The notes: generated from the letters alone by a model not told the origin. A DNA stretch of 64,000 nucleotides from Oscillospiraceae bacterium (GCA_017436125.1 JAFSDS010000079.1:1-64000), one strand, 5' to 3'. Positions 25,287 to 31,882 are shown, numbered from the stretch's first letter. Made by a program: numbers and translations.

Positions 25287-25565
25287 TCAATAAGAGACAG
25301 AGAACCTTTTGCTTGCTACCTGTTTGAGGAAGGCTTTGTAGAGGTCAATGTTGTATTTCTTGAATGCGGTGCTGTCAAATCTGCTGTTGCTAATGGTTTT
25401 GTAGCGAACTACATAAGAACCAACCACCATTTCGTCAAGGTCTCTTTCGTCCATCTCTGCTTTAATTTCGTCTTTAATGAGTTCGGCTTCGGCTTTTGCT
25501 TCTTCAATAATTTTCTCCCATTCGTTGAGAAGTTCAAGTTTTGCGAGCATTTCGTTTTTAGACAT
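25287..25565 (-). CDS. Small coiled-coil protein of mobile-element type
   Basis: A 92-residue protein: the N-terminal half is a charged coiled coil (LNEWEKIIEEAKAEAELIKDEIKAEM), the C-terminal half reads VVGSYVVRYKTISNSRFDSTAFKKY and ends SKRFSVSY. Similar hypothetical proteins occur in Firmicute phages and conjugative elements; function unknown. It is the first gene of the minus-strand operon that includes the DUF6809-like protein and recombinase, transcribed from the promoter at 25630-25658. Confidence 0.7.
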   Translation of the reverse strand: MSKNEMLAKLELLNEWEKIIEEAKAEAELIKDEIKAEMDERDLDEMVVGSYVVRYKTISNSRFDSTAFKKYNIDLYKAFLKQVASKRFSVSY

Positions 25566-25629
25566 TTTCGTTATCTCCTTTTCTTTTGGCTTTTTGTTTT
25601 TGAGGTCTTACCTCTTCCTTACAAGTATT

Positions 25630-25736
25630 ATTATACACTTATATCAAGTGTATTTCAATTCGCAGAATACACAAACTTTACACTCAATTCTTGTGTATAT
25701 TTGACACTTGATTCAAGTGTAGTCTTGTGCTATACT
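25630..25736. promoter_or_regulatory. Divergent switch region: two promoters and three operators
   Basis: Minus promoter TTGAAA (25658-25653)-17 bp-TATAAT (25635-25630); plus promoter TTGATT (25708-25713)-17 bp-TATACT (25731-25736). Three 17-bp palindromic sites lie between: ACACTTATATCAAGTGT (25635-25651, in the minus spacer), ACACTCAATTCTTGTGT (25680-25696) and ACACTTGATTCAAGTGT (25704-25720, perfect, over the plus -35). This is the layout of a repressor-controlled switch. Confidence 0.8.
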
Positions 25737-25765
25737 ATGGATAGTGGAAAAGGAGGTTTTTATAA

Positions 25766-25978
25766 ATGCCTATAAAGTATAAAATAAATGTTCTTGAAGC
25801 CCTCAAAGAGAAGGGCTACAACACAGGAAAAATTAGAAAAGACAAAATAATGGGCGAGGCTATGCTCCAAAAGATAAGAGAGGGAGAAATGGTTTCTTGG
25901 GCTGTCTTTGAGAAACTTTGCCAACTCTTGGAATGTCAGCCCTCTGACCTCATTGAGTATGTAGAGGAAGAAGTATAA
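25766..25978 (+). CDS. XRE/Cro-like helix-turn-helix regulator
   Basis: A 70-residue, almost pure DNA-binding domain (VLEALKEKGYNTGKIRKDKI, then EMVSWAVFEKLCQLLECQPSDLIEY). AAAAGGAGG precedes the ATG. It is the only plus-strand gene between the restriction and target genes. The three 17-bp palindromes in front of it are its probable operators, so it likely represses both its own promoter and the recombinase operon. Confidence 0.88.
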   Translation: MPIKYKINVLEALKEKGYNTGKIRKDKIMGEAMLQKIREGEMVSWAVFEKLCQLLECQPSDLIEYVEEEV

Positions 25979-25984
25979 TTCTTC

Positions 25985-26003
25985 GTTTGTCAATGGTTTG
26001 ACT
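25985..26003. repeat. Half copy of repeat family E
   Basis: TTTGTCAATGGTTTGACTT; on the minus strand AAGTCAAACCATTGACA matches AAGTCAAACTATTGACA of the 25211-25269 copy. Confidence 0.5.
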
Positions 26004-26055
26004 TAATTCGGCCTTTTGTAAATGAAAGGGTTATTTTAATTAACTGAACAAAAAA

Positions 26056-26106
26056 GGGCAGAAAAACAAGACTTTTTAAGGTTTTTGGGGGCTTGTTTTT
26101 CTGCCC
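26056..26106. repeat. 15-bp perfect inverted repeat in noncoding region
   Basis: GGGCAGAAAAACAAG (26056-26070) and CTTGTTTTTCTGCCC (26092-26106) around a 21-nt loop. It belongs to a roughly 450-bp gene-free region (25979-26430) that could hold an origin of replication or transfer. Confidence 0.6.
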
Positions 26107-26140
26107 ACTTTAACATTTGCTTTTTTGAACAAGTTTCGGA

Positions 26141-26232
26141 GAGGGTTGGCGAAGCCCAAAAAATAATTTTTGGAGAGGGCAGGCGAAGCCCTTTTTTTGT
26201 TTTTATGTGGAGAGGGTTGGCGAAGCCCCCTC
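26141..26232. repeat. Three direct repeats with the core GGAGAGG-N3-GGCGAAGCCC
   Basis: Copies start near 26141, 26173 and 26211 (GGAGAGGGTTGGCGAAGCCC, GGAGAGGGCAGGCGAAGCCC, then the first form again). Each contains the small stem GGC-GAA-GCC. They look iteron-like; no protein is known to bind them. Confidence 0.55.
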
Positions 26233-26362
26233 CCCCCCTATATTTCGGGAAAAATATTTTTTCTTTTGCGAAAAGTGAAAAGGGCAGACCTACTCCCACA
26301 AGTGGGAGCATTTTATTTTGGGAAAACGAAAGCCCTTGCCGAAAGCGACAGAATAAAAAAAT

Positions 26363-26397
26363 AAAGGGAAGTCAGTTTTTGCTGACTTCCCTTTTTG
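26363..26397 (+). terminator. Terminator-like hairpin at the right side of the noncoding region
   Basis: AAGGGAAGTCAG / CTGACTTCCCTT with a T run on the plus strand and an A run on the left, so it could also end the minus-strand operon. Confidence 0.75.
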
Positions 26398-26430
26398 TTA
26401 TTTGAACCCTTTGAAAATCTCTTTGAGAGA

Positions 26431-26538
26431 CTAATCAATGGTCTTGCGTAGTGTTTCCCTCATTACTGCTTCAATGTAGTGCTCCAACGCAGACTTACGC
26501 TTTTTCTCTTTTTCTTTTTTGCGTTCTTGCTCTGTCAT
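26431..26538 (-). CDS. 35-residue basic small protein
   Basis: Starts MTEQERKKEKEKKRKSALEH and ends RETLRKTID. Its ATG overlaps the stop of the preceding small gene in ATGA, a sign of coupled translation. Very basic N-terminus; no family recognised. Confidence 0.5.
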   Translation of the reverse strand: MTEQERKKEKEKKRKSALEHYIEAVMRETLRKTID

Positions 26539-26708
26539 TTAACTTTTATCTCACTTGTAAAATGAACTTCATAGTCTGTTTCTTCGTCAAAGAACTTGCT
26601 TCTCATTTCTTGCCTTTTGGCTTCAAGTATTTGCCAAGGTTCAAAGCCATCCAAATACATTGTTTTGTAGTAAGAGGGAATTGTTCTGTTTAAGTATGTG
26701 GCCAACAT
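26535..26708 (-). CDS. 57-residue small protein
   Basis: Starts MLATYLNRTIPSYYKTMYLD and ends HFTSEIKVK. AAAGGAGTG lies 7 bases before the ATG; the longer frame to 26789 would read through two hairpins. Function unknown. It is followed with a 4-bp overlap by the 35-residue gene. Confidence 0.6.
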   Translation of the reverse strand: MLATYLNRTIPSYYKTMYLDGFEPWQILEAKRQEMRSKFFDEETDYEVHFTSEIKVK

Positions 26709-26742
26709 AATTAACACTCCTTTGTTTTTTCTATTGGTTATA

Positions 26743-26793
26743 GGAAACGCAACTTGTTGCGTTTCCTTCTTGGGCGTTGCCCTTGGCAACGCC
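26743..26793. repeat. Two adjacent perfect hairpins
   Basis: GGAAACGCAAC-TT-GTTGCGTTTCC (26743-26766) and GGCGTTGCC-CTT-GGCAACGCC (26773-26793). Their cores GTTGC/GCAAC are shared, so alternative pairing is possible. They form the untranslated leader of the 57-residue gene or part of a replication origin. Confidence 0.6.
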
Positions 26794-26852
26794 TTATTAG
26801 GTTCTACTGTATTTTAAAATAGGGCAAGGCAATTTAACCTATTTTGACAAAT

Positions 26853-26889
26853 AAAAAAGCAACTGCCTTTTTATCAGCAGTTGCTGTTT
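26853..26889 (-). terminator. Terminator overlapping the stop of the 26874-27530 gene
   Basis: AGCAACTGC / GCAGTTGCT with a T run on the minus strand; the stop codon lies inside the stem. Confidence 0.75.
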
Positions 26890-27530
26890 TCGTATTCCTC
26901 ATTAACCAAGTCTATGAGTTCATTCATTTTGTTTATACAAAAGGCATTTTCCTGCGGTATGGGTCTTTTAAATGGGTGTCCTCCAAGAAAGGCTCTCATT
27001 TCCCAATAAGCATCTTCGTAGCCAATTTCTTTTCTGTATTCCCAATAAATCTTCCAACCTCGGCAGTAGGTTTCTTTGTCAATCTCAATGGCTGTTTTTC
27101 TTCCTTCAATGGTTGTTATTTTGTAATAGCGGTATTCGCTGTTTCCCAAGTAAATATAATCAGCCTTCGCCAAATATTTTATGTAGTTTGAGATTGTGTT
27201 TCGTCCTACTCTCTGCCCATTCTCCTCCATAATGAGTTCCATTTGCGAATAGGGCAAAGTTCTAAAAAACTCATCATTCAAGTAGTAGTAAAAGAGGTTT
27301 CTCAACTTTACAATGTCTGTTTGGGGAGCAATATTTAATTCTTTCAAGCAAAAGGTTTTGAACTTGGAGGGAGTTTCGGTAATTTTAAAAGTTGTATTTC
27401 TGCCTCTGCCCTTTGCCTCAAACTCATATCCTCTGCTTACTAACATTCTTTTTATGCCTTGAACATCTGTGTTTTTTGTATTCAGCCGTTCCATTATTTC
27501 ATTTTTAGAATAAATCTTTTTAGAAATCAT
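26874..27530 (-). CDS. Probable DNA-binding protein, perhaps replication initiator
   Basis: A 218-residue basic protein starting MISKKIYSKNEIMERLNTK. The N-terminal part reads like a winged helix (TDVQGIKRMLVSRGYEFEAKG with GRGRNTTFKITE) and a second helix-turn-helix is likely at QRVGRNTISNYIKYLAKADYIYLG. The rest is Tyr/Trp-rich. No family recognised; the DNA-binding look and the origin-like sequence next to it make replication or its control a guess. Start at 27530 after AAAAGGGG. Confidence 0.55.
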   Translation of the reverse strand: MISKKIYSKNEIMERLNTKNTDVQGIKRMLVSRGYEFEAKGRGRNTTFKITETPSKFKTFCLKELNIAPQTDIVKLRNLFYYYLNDEFFRTLPYSQMELIMEENGQRVGRNTISNYIKYLAKADYIYLGNSEYRYYKITTIEGRKTAIEIDKETYCRGWKIYWEYRKEIGYEDAYWEMRAFLGGHPFKRPIPQENAFCINKMNELIDLVNEEYENSNC

Positions 27531-27549
27531 AATAACCAACCCCTTTTTT

Positions 27550-27611
27550 AAGTTGAACTGTCAGCACACGAAATAATTTATAGAAAGTATCTCTTGCTAA
27601 ATGTTTGACTT
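27550..27611. repeat. Element-specific intergenic repeat, family E (second inverted pair)
   Basis: AAGTTGAACTGTCAGCACACGA at the left resembles the minus strand of 25211-25269 (shared CACACGAAATA); the right end is ATGTTTGACTT. It lies between two minus-strand genes. Confidence 0.55.
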
Positions 27612-28062
27612 AAAAATTGTATGCTGCTTTGAGTTCTTCGGTTTTCTCTGTTTCTTCTGCTTTTGGAACAATAGGGAAGGCATAGAGTTTGCCATCTTTG
27701 CTGACTTTCGGCATTTCTTTGTAGTTGGGGAACTGCTCTTTGAACCAACCTTTTACGAAGTTGTAGGGGTTCGGCTGAACAAGAGAGAGGCTTTTTGCGA
27801 GGTTAAACATCTCCATCAGTTCATCTCTGTTCTCAAAAACGCTAATGTATTTCTCCATATTCTTATATGTGAGGTTCTTATTGTTGCTTGTTGTTTTTCT
27901 CTTGGGTCTTATTACTTCAAAACCTTTGAGTTCTTTGAGCAGAGATCTGAACTCCTTTGCCTCAACGCTGTAAGGGTTTTCGTTCATCTGTCTTTCGTAT
28001 TCAGCAGTAATAACAATAATCTTTTTTACAAAGTCCACTTTAAAGTTCTTTTTCTGTGCCAT
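27610..28062 (-). CDS. Element protein of unknown function, paralog 1
   Basis: A 150-residue protein. Segments KIIVITAEYERQMNENP, EAKEFRSLLKELKGFEVI, NLTYKNMEKYISVFENRDEL and YNFVKGWFKEQFPNYKE align with the next gene in the same order, so the two are tandem duplicates that have diverged. The C-terminus is Glu/Lys-rich. No fold or function is recognised. Ribosome site GGGGGCAATTAAA is in the 14-bp gap after its paralog. Confidence 0.7.
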   Translation of the reverse strand: MAQKKNFKVDFVKKIIVITAEYERQMNENPYSVEAKEFRSLLKELKGFEVIRPKRKTTSNNKNLTYKNMEKYISVFENRDELMEMFNLAKSLSLVQPNPYNFVKGWFKEQFPNYKEMPKVSKDGKLYAFPIVPKAEETEKTEELKAAYNF

Positions 28063-28076
28063 TTTAATTGCCCCCT

Positions 28077-28526
28077 TTATTCATTAACTGCTTTTTTGAA
28101 AGGAATAATAGTAGTAATCTCTTTAATATCTTCGTTTGCTACAACATTGGTTTTGCCAAGTTCTTTATCACATACGCCATTTTCTTTGTATTCGGGATAG
28201 TTTTCAAAGAACCATTTTTTAGCGGCGGCGTATGCCTGATTTTTTGCTTTTGCTACTTTTTTTACTTCTTCAAACTCTTTAAGCATTTCTTCGCTGTTGG
28301 CCTGAGTTCCAATGTATTCTTCCATTTTTGCGAAGGTAAGGTTTGCGTAGGTTTTCTTGGTGGTTTCTTTGAGTTCAATAGAGAAGCCTTTGTGTTCTCT
28401 CATAAGTCTTGCGAGTTCAGCACATTCAGGGTTCATAGGATTTACGGATTTTTTGTAGAATGCTTTGGTGATGTAGATTTTTTCATTGAGCATGTCAACA
28501 ACAGTAGTATTTCTTTCCTTTTTCAT
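28077..28526 (-). CDS. Element protein of unknown function, paralog 2
   Basis: A 149-residue protein sharing KIYITKAFYKKSVNPMNPE, ELARLMREHKGFSIE, NLTFAKMEEYIGTQ and AAAKKWFFENYPEYKENG with paralog 1. AGAGGAAATTACT precedes the ATG. It leads the transcript; a 20-bp palindrome at 28613-28632 next to a TATAAT suggests controlled expression. Function unknown. Confidence 0.7.
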   Translation of the reverse strand: MKKERNTTVVDMLNEKIYITKAFYKKSVNPMNPECAELARLMREHKGFSIELKETTKKTYANLTFAKMEEYIGTQANSEEMLKEFEEVKKVAKAKNQAYAAAKKWFFENYPEYKENGVCDKELGKTNVVANEDIKEITTIIPFKKAVNE

Positions 28527-28596
28527 AGTAATTTCCTCTTTTCATTTTATTTTTTGTTTTCTTTGTGAGGTCTTTATCTCTCCCTCACTGTGGCTT

Positions 28597-28632
28597 TATT
28601 ATACGATATTTGAAGTCCAATAGAATGGACTT
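28597..28632 (-). promoter_or_regulatory. Promoter with palindromic operator for the paralog pair
   Basis: AAGTCCA (28613-28619) and TGGACTT (28626-28632) form an inverted repeat with a 6-bp spacer. On the minus strand it is followed about 10 bp later by TATAAT, so it covers the -35 region. Confidence 0.5.
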
Positions 28633-28668
28633 TGCTTTTTGTTTTTAATTTTTTTCAAAAAGTTTTTA

Positions 28669-28698
28669 TAAAAAAACAAGGAGGGTTTCCCCTCCTTG
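28669..28698 (-). terminator. Terminator after the integrase gene
   Basis: CAAGGAGGG / CCCTCCTTG, 9-bp stem, loop of 4, with a seven-base T run in the minus direction. The integrase stop lies just before it. Confidence 0.85.
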
Positions 28699-28702
28699 CT
28701 CT

Positions 28703-29635
28703 TTATTTCATACTAATGCTTATTGGATTGAGTTCTCGCAGGATATTGAACTCGTCTATGTCTTTTTTTATGTCTGTTATAAGCAAGTTTATGTATTTTT
28801 CGGTAATGTTGAGACTGCTATGCCCAAGTATTTTTTGTAGAGTTATCAAAGAACCTCCCATTATAACCCACTTCTTGGCGAAGGTGTGCCTGAACCTATG
28901 AATGCCGTAAGTTTCCACTTTTCTGCTTTTACAGAACTCCTCAACAGCAGAGTTTGCCGCCTCAACAGACAACTTGCCCCCATAAGTATTACAGAGAAGG
29001 TAGTCCTCTCCTTTTCCTTTTCGGTATGTAAGGTATTCTTCAAGTATTTTCACAACATCTTCATTGAGTGGAATTATAAGTATCTTTCGGTTTTTCGTTG
29101 TATTCACATACAAAATGCTGTTATCAAAATCAATGTCTTTACATTTCAAATTAACAAGGCTGTTTCTTCTCAACCCACTACTCAACAAAAGGCAGACCAT
29201 CACCCAAGTTCTGTAATGAGCGAAGGTGCATTCTTTAAGGTTCGGCTTTTTCAGCAGTTTCCGCAGTTCTTCATCTGTGTATGTCTGAACAGGGCTTTGG
29301 TCTGCTTTTGGTATCTTTATTTCAAAGTATTCCAAATAGCCTTCTCTCATAAAAAACCTCATTATGGTTTTAAGGTCTCTTGCGTAAGTTCCCATTGAGA
29401 CATCATTGAGAGTTCCGCTTTCTCGCAACGCAACATAGAACTCTTTCATTGTTCTTTTGGAAAGTGTTGAAATCATCGTTGTTGGTGGTATTCGTTTATA
29501 AATCTGCTTTATTGCTTCTTCATAGTGCCTTATTGTTCCTTGTCGTAAGTTTCTTGCCTTCATGTCAATAACATATTCTTCAAAGCCTTCCTCAAAGGTT
29601 TTGTCCATTTTATGGTTCATCTTAATTCTGTCCAT
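28703..29635 (-). CDS. Tyrosine-type integrase
   Basis: A 310-residue recombinase that would insert and excise the element. The N-terminal SAM-like domain begins with FEEGFEEYVIDMKARNL; catalytic residues lie in SSGLRRNSLVNLKCKD (Arg I), TTKNRK (Lys), GIHRFRHTFAKKW (HxxR), ILGHSS (His) and TEKYINL (Tyr nucleophile). The start at 29635 follows TTGGAGGG. It is 120 bp from the right repeat and reads away from the target gene, with a terminator between the two. Confidence 0.95.
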   Translation of the reverse strand: MDRIKMNHKMDKTFEEGFEEYVIDMKARNLRQGTIRHYEEAIKQIYKRIPPTTMISTLSKRTMKEFYVALRESGTLNDVSMGTYARDLKTIMRFFMREGYLEYFEIKIPKADQSPVQTYTDEELRKLLKKPNLKECTFAHYRTWVMVCLLLSSGLRRNSLVNLKCKDIDFDNSILYVNTTKNRKILIIPLNEDVVKILEEYLTYRKGKGEDYLLCNTYGGKLSVEAANSAVEEFCKSRKVETYGIHRFRHTFAKKWVIMGGSLITLQKILGHSSLNITEKYINLLITDIKKDIDEFNILRELNPISISMK

Positions 29636-29653
29636 AAAAACCCTCCAAAATAA

Positions 29654-29704
29654 TAAAAAAATGAGGCCCATCATTCGCCTTTTCGGCAAAATGATGTGCC
29701 TCAT
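29654..29704 (-). terminator. Element-supplied terminator behind the target gene
   Basis: ATGAGGC...GCCTCAT with inner ATCATT/AATGAT, followed in the minus direction by a seven-T run. It lies between the restored GGGtGRT stop codon and the integrase and should stop target-operon transcripts entering the element. Confidence 0.75.
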
Positions 29705-29755
29705 TCAATTGAACAGTTTTATGAACAGTTATTCACACGCAAGGTGGAAAAAACG

Positions 29756-29832
29756 GCTTATTTGCAGGCTTCGTAAACTGCTACGGAAACTGCAACGGTT
29801 GCGCCGACCATGGGGTTGTTGCCCATGCCGAT
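29756..29832 (-). repeat. Right attachment site (attR) within the target gene end
   Basis: 77 bp identical to 20443-20519; includes the final 25 codons and stop of the GGGtGRT gene. Two GAACAGTT repeats at about 29711-29731 lie just inside the element and may be integrase arm sites. Confidence 0.9.
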
Positions 29833-30756
29833 AAGGCCCATCATCTCGACATGAGCGGGAACGGAGGAAGAACCTGCGAACTGTGCGTCAGAATGCATTC
29901 TTCCCATGGAGTCGGTAAGACCATAGGAAGCAGGACCTGCAGCAACGTTATCCGGATGAAGGGTTCTGCCGGTGCCGCCGCCGGAAGCAACAGAGAAGTA
30001 TTTTCTGCCGTTTTCAAGTGCCCATTTTTTGTAGGTACCTGCAACAAGATGCTGGAAGCGGGTGGGGTTGGTGGAGTTACCGGTGATGGAGATATCAACT
30101 TCTTCGCTCTGCATGATTGCAACGCCCTCGCGGGTATCGTTTGCGCCATAGCAGCGGATGTTGCCTCTTTCGCCTTCGCTGAATCTTACTTCGCGGACTA
30201 CTTTGAGTTCGTCGTGTTCAAAATCAAAATCGGTTTCAACATAGGTAAAGCCGTTGATTCTGGAGATGATGTATGCGGCGTCTTTTCCAAGGCCGTTAAG
30301 AATAACTCTGATAGGAGTTTTTCTTGCTTTGTTTGCGTTTCTTGCAATGCCGATTGCGCCTTCTGCTGCTGCAAAGGATTCGTGACCTGCAAGGAATGCA
30401 AAGCATTTGGTCTCTTCGGAAAGAAGCATTGCGCCGAGGTTACCGTGGCCAAGGCCAACGTTTCTCTGTTCTGCAACGGAACCGGGGATGCAGAAGGACT
30501 GGAGAGCTTCGCCGATGCATTTTGCTGCTTCTGCGGCGGAAGAAACTCCGCGTTTGATGCCGATGGCTGCGCCGAGGGTGTATGCCCAAACAGCGTTTTC
30601 AAAAGCGATGGGCTGAACGCCTTTTACAAGTGCTTCAACATCAACGCCTTTGCCAAGGCAAATTTCTCTTGCTTCTTCAAGGGAAGCAAAACCGTTTTCT
30701 TTAAGACAGGCTTCAATTTTCGGAAGTCTTCTTTCTTTACCTTCAAATTCTGCCAT
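29758..30756 (-). CDS. GGGtGRT family protein
   Basis: A 332-residue protein with the family-naming motif in SVASGGGTGRTLHPDN (about 257-272). Other conserved parts are GLGHGNLGAMLLSEETKCFAF and the C-terminus MMGLIGMGNNPMVGATVAVS. Biochemical function is unknown; it is regularly found with the Fe-S scaffold-like protein encoded 20 bp upstream. The last 25 codons are the attachment site of the element and are recreated intact after insertion. Confidence 0.9.
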   Translation of the reverse strand: MAEFEGKERRLPKIEACLKENGFASLEEAREICLGKGVDVEALVKGVQPIAFENAVWAYTLGAAIGIKRGVSSAAEAAKCIGEALQSFCIPGSVAEQRNVGLGHGNLGAMLLSEETKCFAFLAGHESFAAAEGAIGIARNANKARKTPIRVILNGLGKDAAYIISRINGFTYVETDFDFEHDELKVVREVRFSEGERGNIRCYGANDTREGVAIMQSEEVDISITGNSTNPTRFQHLVAGTYKKWALENGRKYFSVASGGGTGRTLHPDNVAAGPASYGLTDSMGRMHSDAQFAGSSSVPAHVEMMGLIGMGNNPMVGATVAVSVAVYEACK

Positions 30757-30776
30757 GATATCTGCTCCTCCTTTCC

Positions 30777-31469
30777 TTATTCTTCTCTCGGGTCGATATA
30801 TTTGGGTGCGTCGGCATAGCGGCCGTAGGTGCCGGTGTTCTTTTCAAGAGCAACATCAGCGGGAACGCCGTGACGGATATCTTCCATCATTTTGCCGAGG
30901 CGGACAAATTTATAACCGATGGTTTCGTTGTTTTCATCAAGGGCGATGGAGCTGATATAGCCCTCGGTGAGGTCAAGATAACGAACACCTTTCATGTTGG
31001 TGCTGTAAATAGTACCGACGGAGCTGCGAAGTCCTTTGCCAAGGTCTTCAAGGCCTGCGCCGACGGGAAGGCCGTCTTCGGAGAATGCGGTCTGGCTTCT
31101 TCCGTAAACAAGCTGGAGGAAGATCTCTCTCATTGCAACGTTGATAGCGTCGCAAACAAGGTCGGTGTTAAGAGCTTCGAGGATGGTTTTTCCGGGAAGG
31201 ATCTCGCCTGCCATTGCGGCAGAATGGGTCATACCGGTGCAGCCGATGGTTTCAACAAGGGCTTCTTCGATAATTCCGTTTTTTACGTTAAGGGTGAGTT
31301 TGCAAGCGCCCTGCTGGGGTGCGCAAGCGCCGATACCATGGGAAAGACCGGAGATATCTTTGATCTCATAGGCTTTTACCCAGCGGCCCTCTTCCGGGAT
31401 GGGTGCCGGTCCGTGGTGCGGTCCTTTGGTAACGGGACACATCCTTTCAACATCTTTTGAGCAGTTCAT
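30777..31469 (-). CDS. Iron-sulfur cluster scaffold-like (NifU-type) protein
   Basis: A 230-residue protein with Cys residues in GIGACAPQQGACKLTLNVKNG and VETIGCTGMTHSAAMAGEIL, the pattern of IscU/NifU scaffold domains, plus LNTDLVCDAINVAMREIFLQ. It probably binds or transfers a cluster to, or together with, the GGGtGRT protein. First gene of that two-gene operon; promoter at 31562-31590. Confidence 0.8.
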   Translation of the reverse strand: MNCSKDVERMCPVTKGPHHGPAPIPEEGRWVKAYEIKDISGLSHGIGACAPQQGACKLTLNVKNGIIEEALVETIGCTGMTHSAAMAGEILPGKTILEALNTDLVCDAINVAMREIFLQLVYGRSQTAFSEDGLPVGAGLEDLGKGLRSSVGTIYSTNMKGVRYLDLTEGYISSIALDENNETIGYKFVRLGKMMEDIRHGVPADVALEKNTGTYGRYADAPKYIDPREE

Positions 31470-31561
31470 TGATTTTTGCCCCTCTCATTATGTAAATTTT
31501 TGCTTTTGCACAAATTTGCGGCGGTTTTCGGGCCGATATCCCCCGAATTTACGCCATAATA

Positions 31562-31590
31562 ATTATATATAAAAAACAAAGCTAAATCAA
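31562..31590 (-). promoter_or_regulatory. Promoter for the Fe-S scaffold/GGGtGRT operon
   Basis: Minus-strand TTGATT (31590-31585), 17-bp spacer, TATAAT (31567-31562). Confidence 0.75.
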
Positions 31591-31690
31591 TAGCCATTTT
31601 ATTTTGCATTTTTGGGCAAAATTCGCCGTTTTTAAGAATTTTAATCAAATTCGCCGTTTTTTATTTCACCGGATAGGCAAAAATGATAAA

Positions 31691-31727
31691 AAGCCCTTTT
31701 TGCTTTTTCGGCAAAAAGGGCAAATTT
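31691..31727 (-). terminator. Isolated terminator-like hairpin
   Basis: GCCCTTTTTGC / GCAAAAAGGGC, 11-bp stem; the T-rich tail is on the minus strand, yet no gene is read in that direction just upstream. The 517-bp gap 31470-31986 otherwise holds two promoters and a family C repeat. Confidence 0.55.
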
Positions 31728-31831
31728 AAGAAAAAACGGGAACTTTCAGATTGAAAATTCTAAAAAGCTCCCGCTTGCATTTTTTATTTTTCGGAAAGAA
31801 TATACAGAACAGATTTAATCTGGACAGGGTT

Positions 31832-31882
31832 ACAATCCCTCAGTCAGCTTCGCTGACAGCTCACTTTACACAAGGGAGCCTT
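31832..31882. repeat. Dispersed repeat, family C (copy 2)
   Basis: ACAATCCCTCAGTCAGCTTC through CAAGGGAGCCTT; the reverse complement of 60430-60480 matches almost throughout. The inner AGTCAGC-TTC-GCTGAC forms a hairpin. Confidence 0.7.

Larger units (their letters stand above)
20443..29832. mobile_element. Integrated element (about 9.4 kb) in the 3' end of the GGGtGRT gene
   Basis: A 77-bp perfect direct repeat of the last 25 codons of the GGGtGRT gene bounds the segment (20443-20519 and 29756-29832). A tyrosine integrase is the last gene before the right repeat. Inside are a WYL regulator, an m5C methyltransferase/nuclease pair, a serine recombinase, an XRE regulator, small proteins and paralogs, mostly on the minus strand, with visibly lower G+C than the flanks. 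No conjugation genes are seen, so it is a small integrative, perhaps mobilisable, element. The right repeat restores the intact target gene. Confidence 0.9.

Noticed and set aside
26141..26232. CRISPR array
   Set aside because: Only three short repeats with unequal, partly T-rich spacers and no cas genes.
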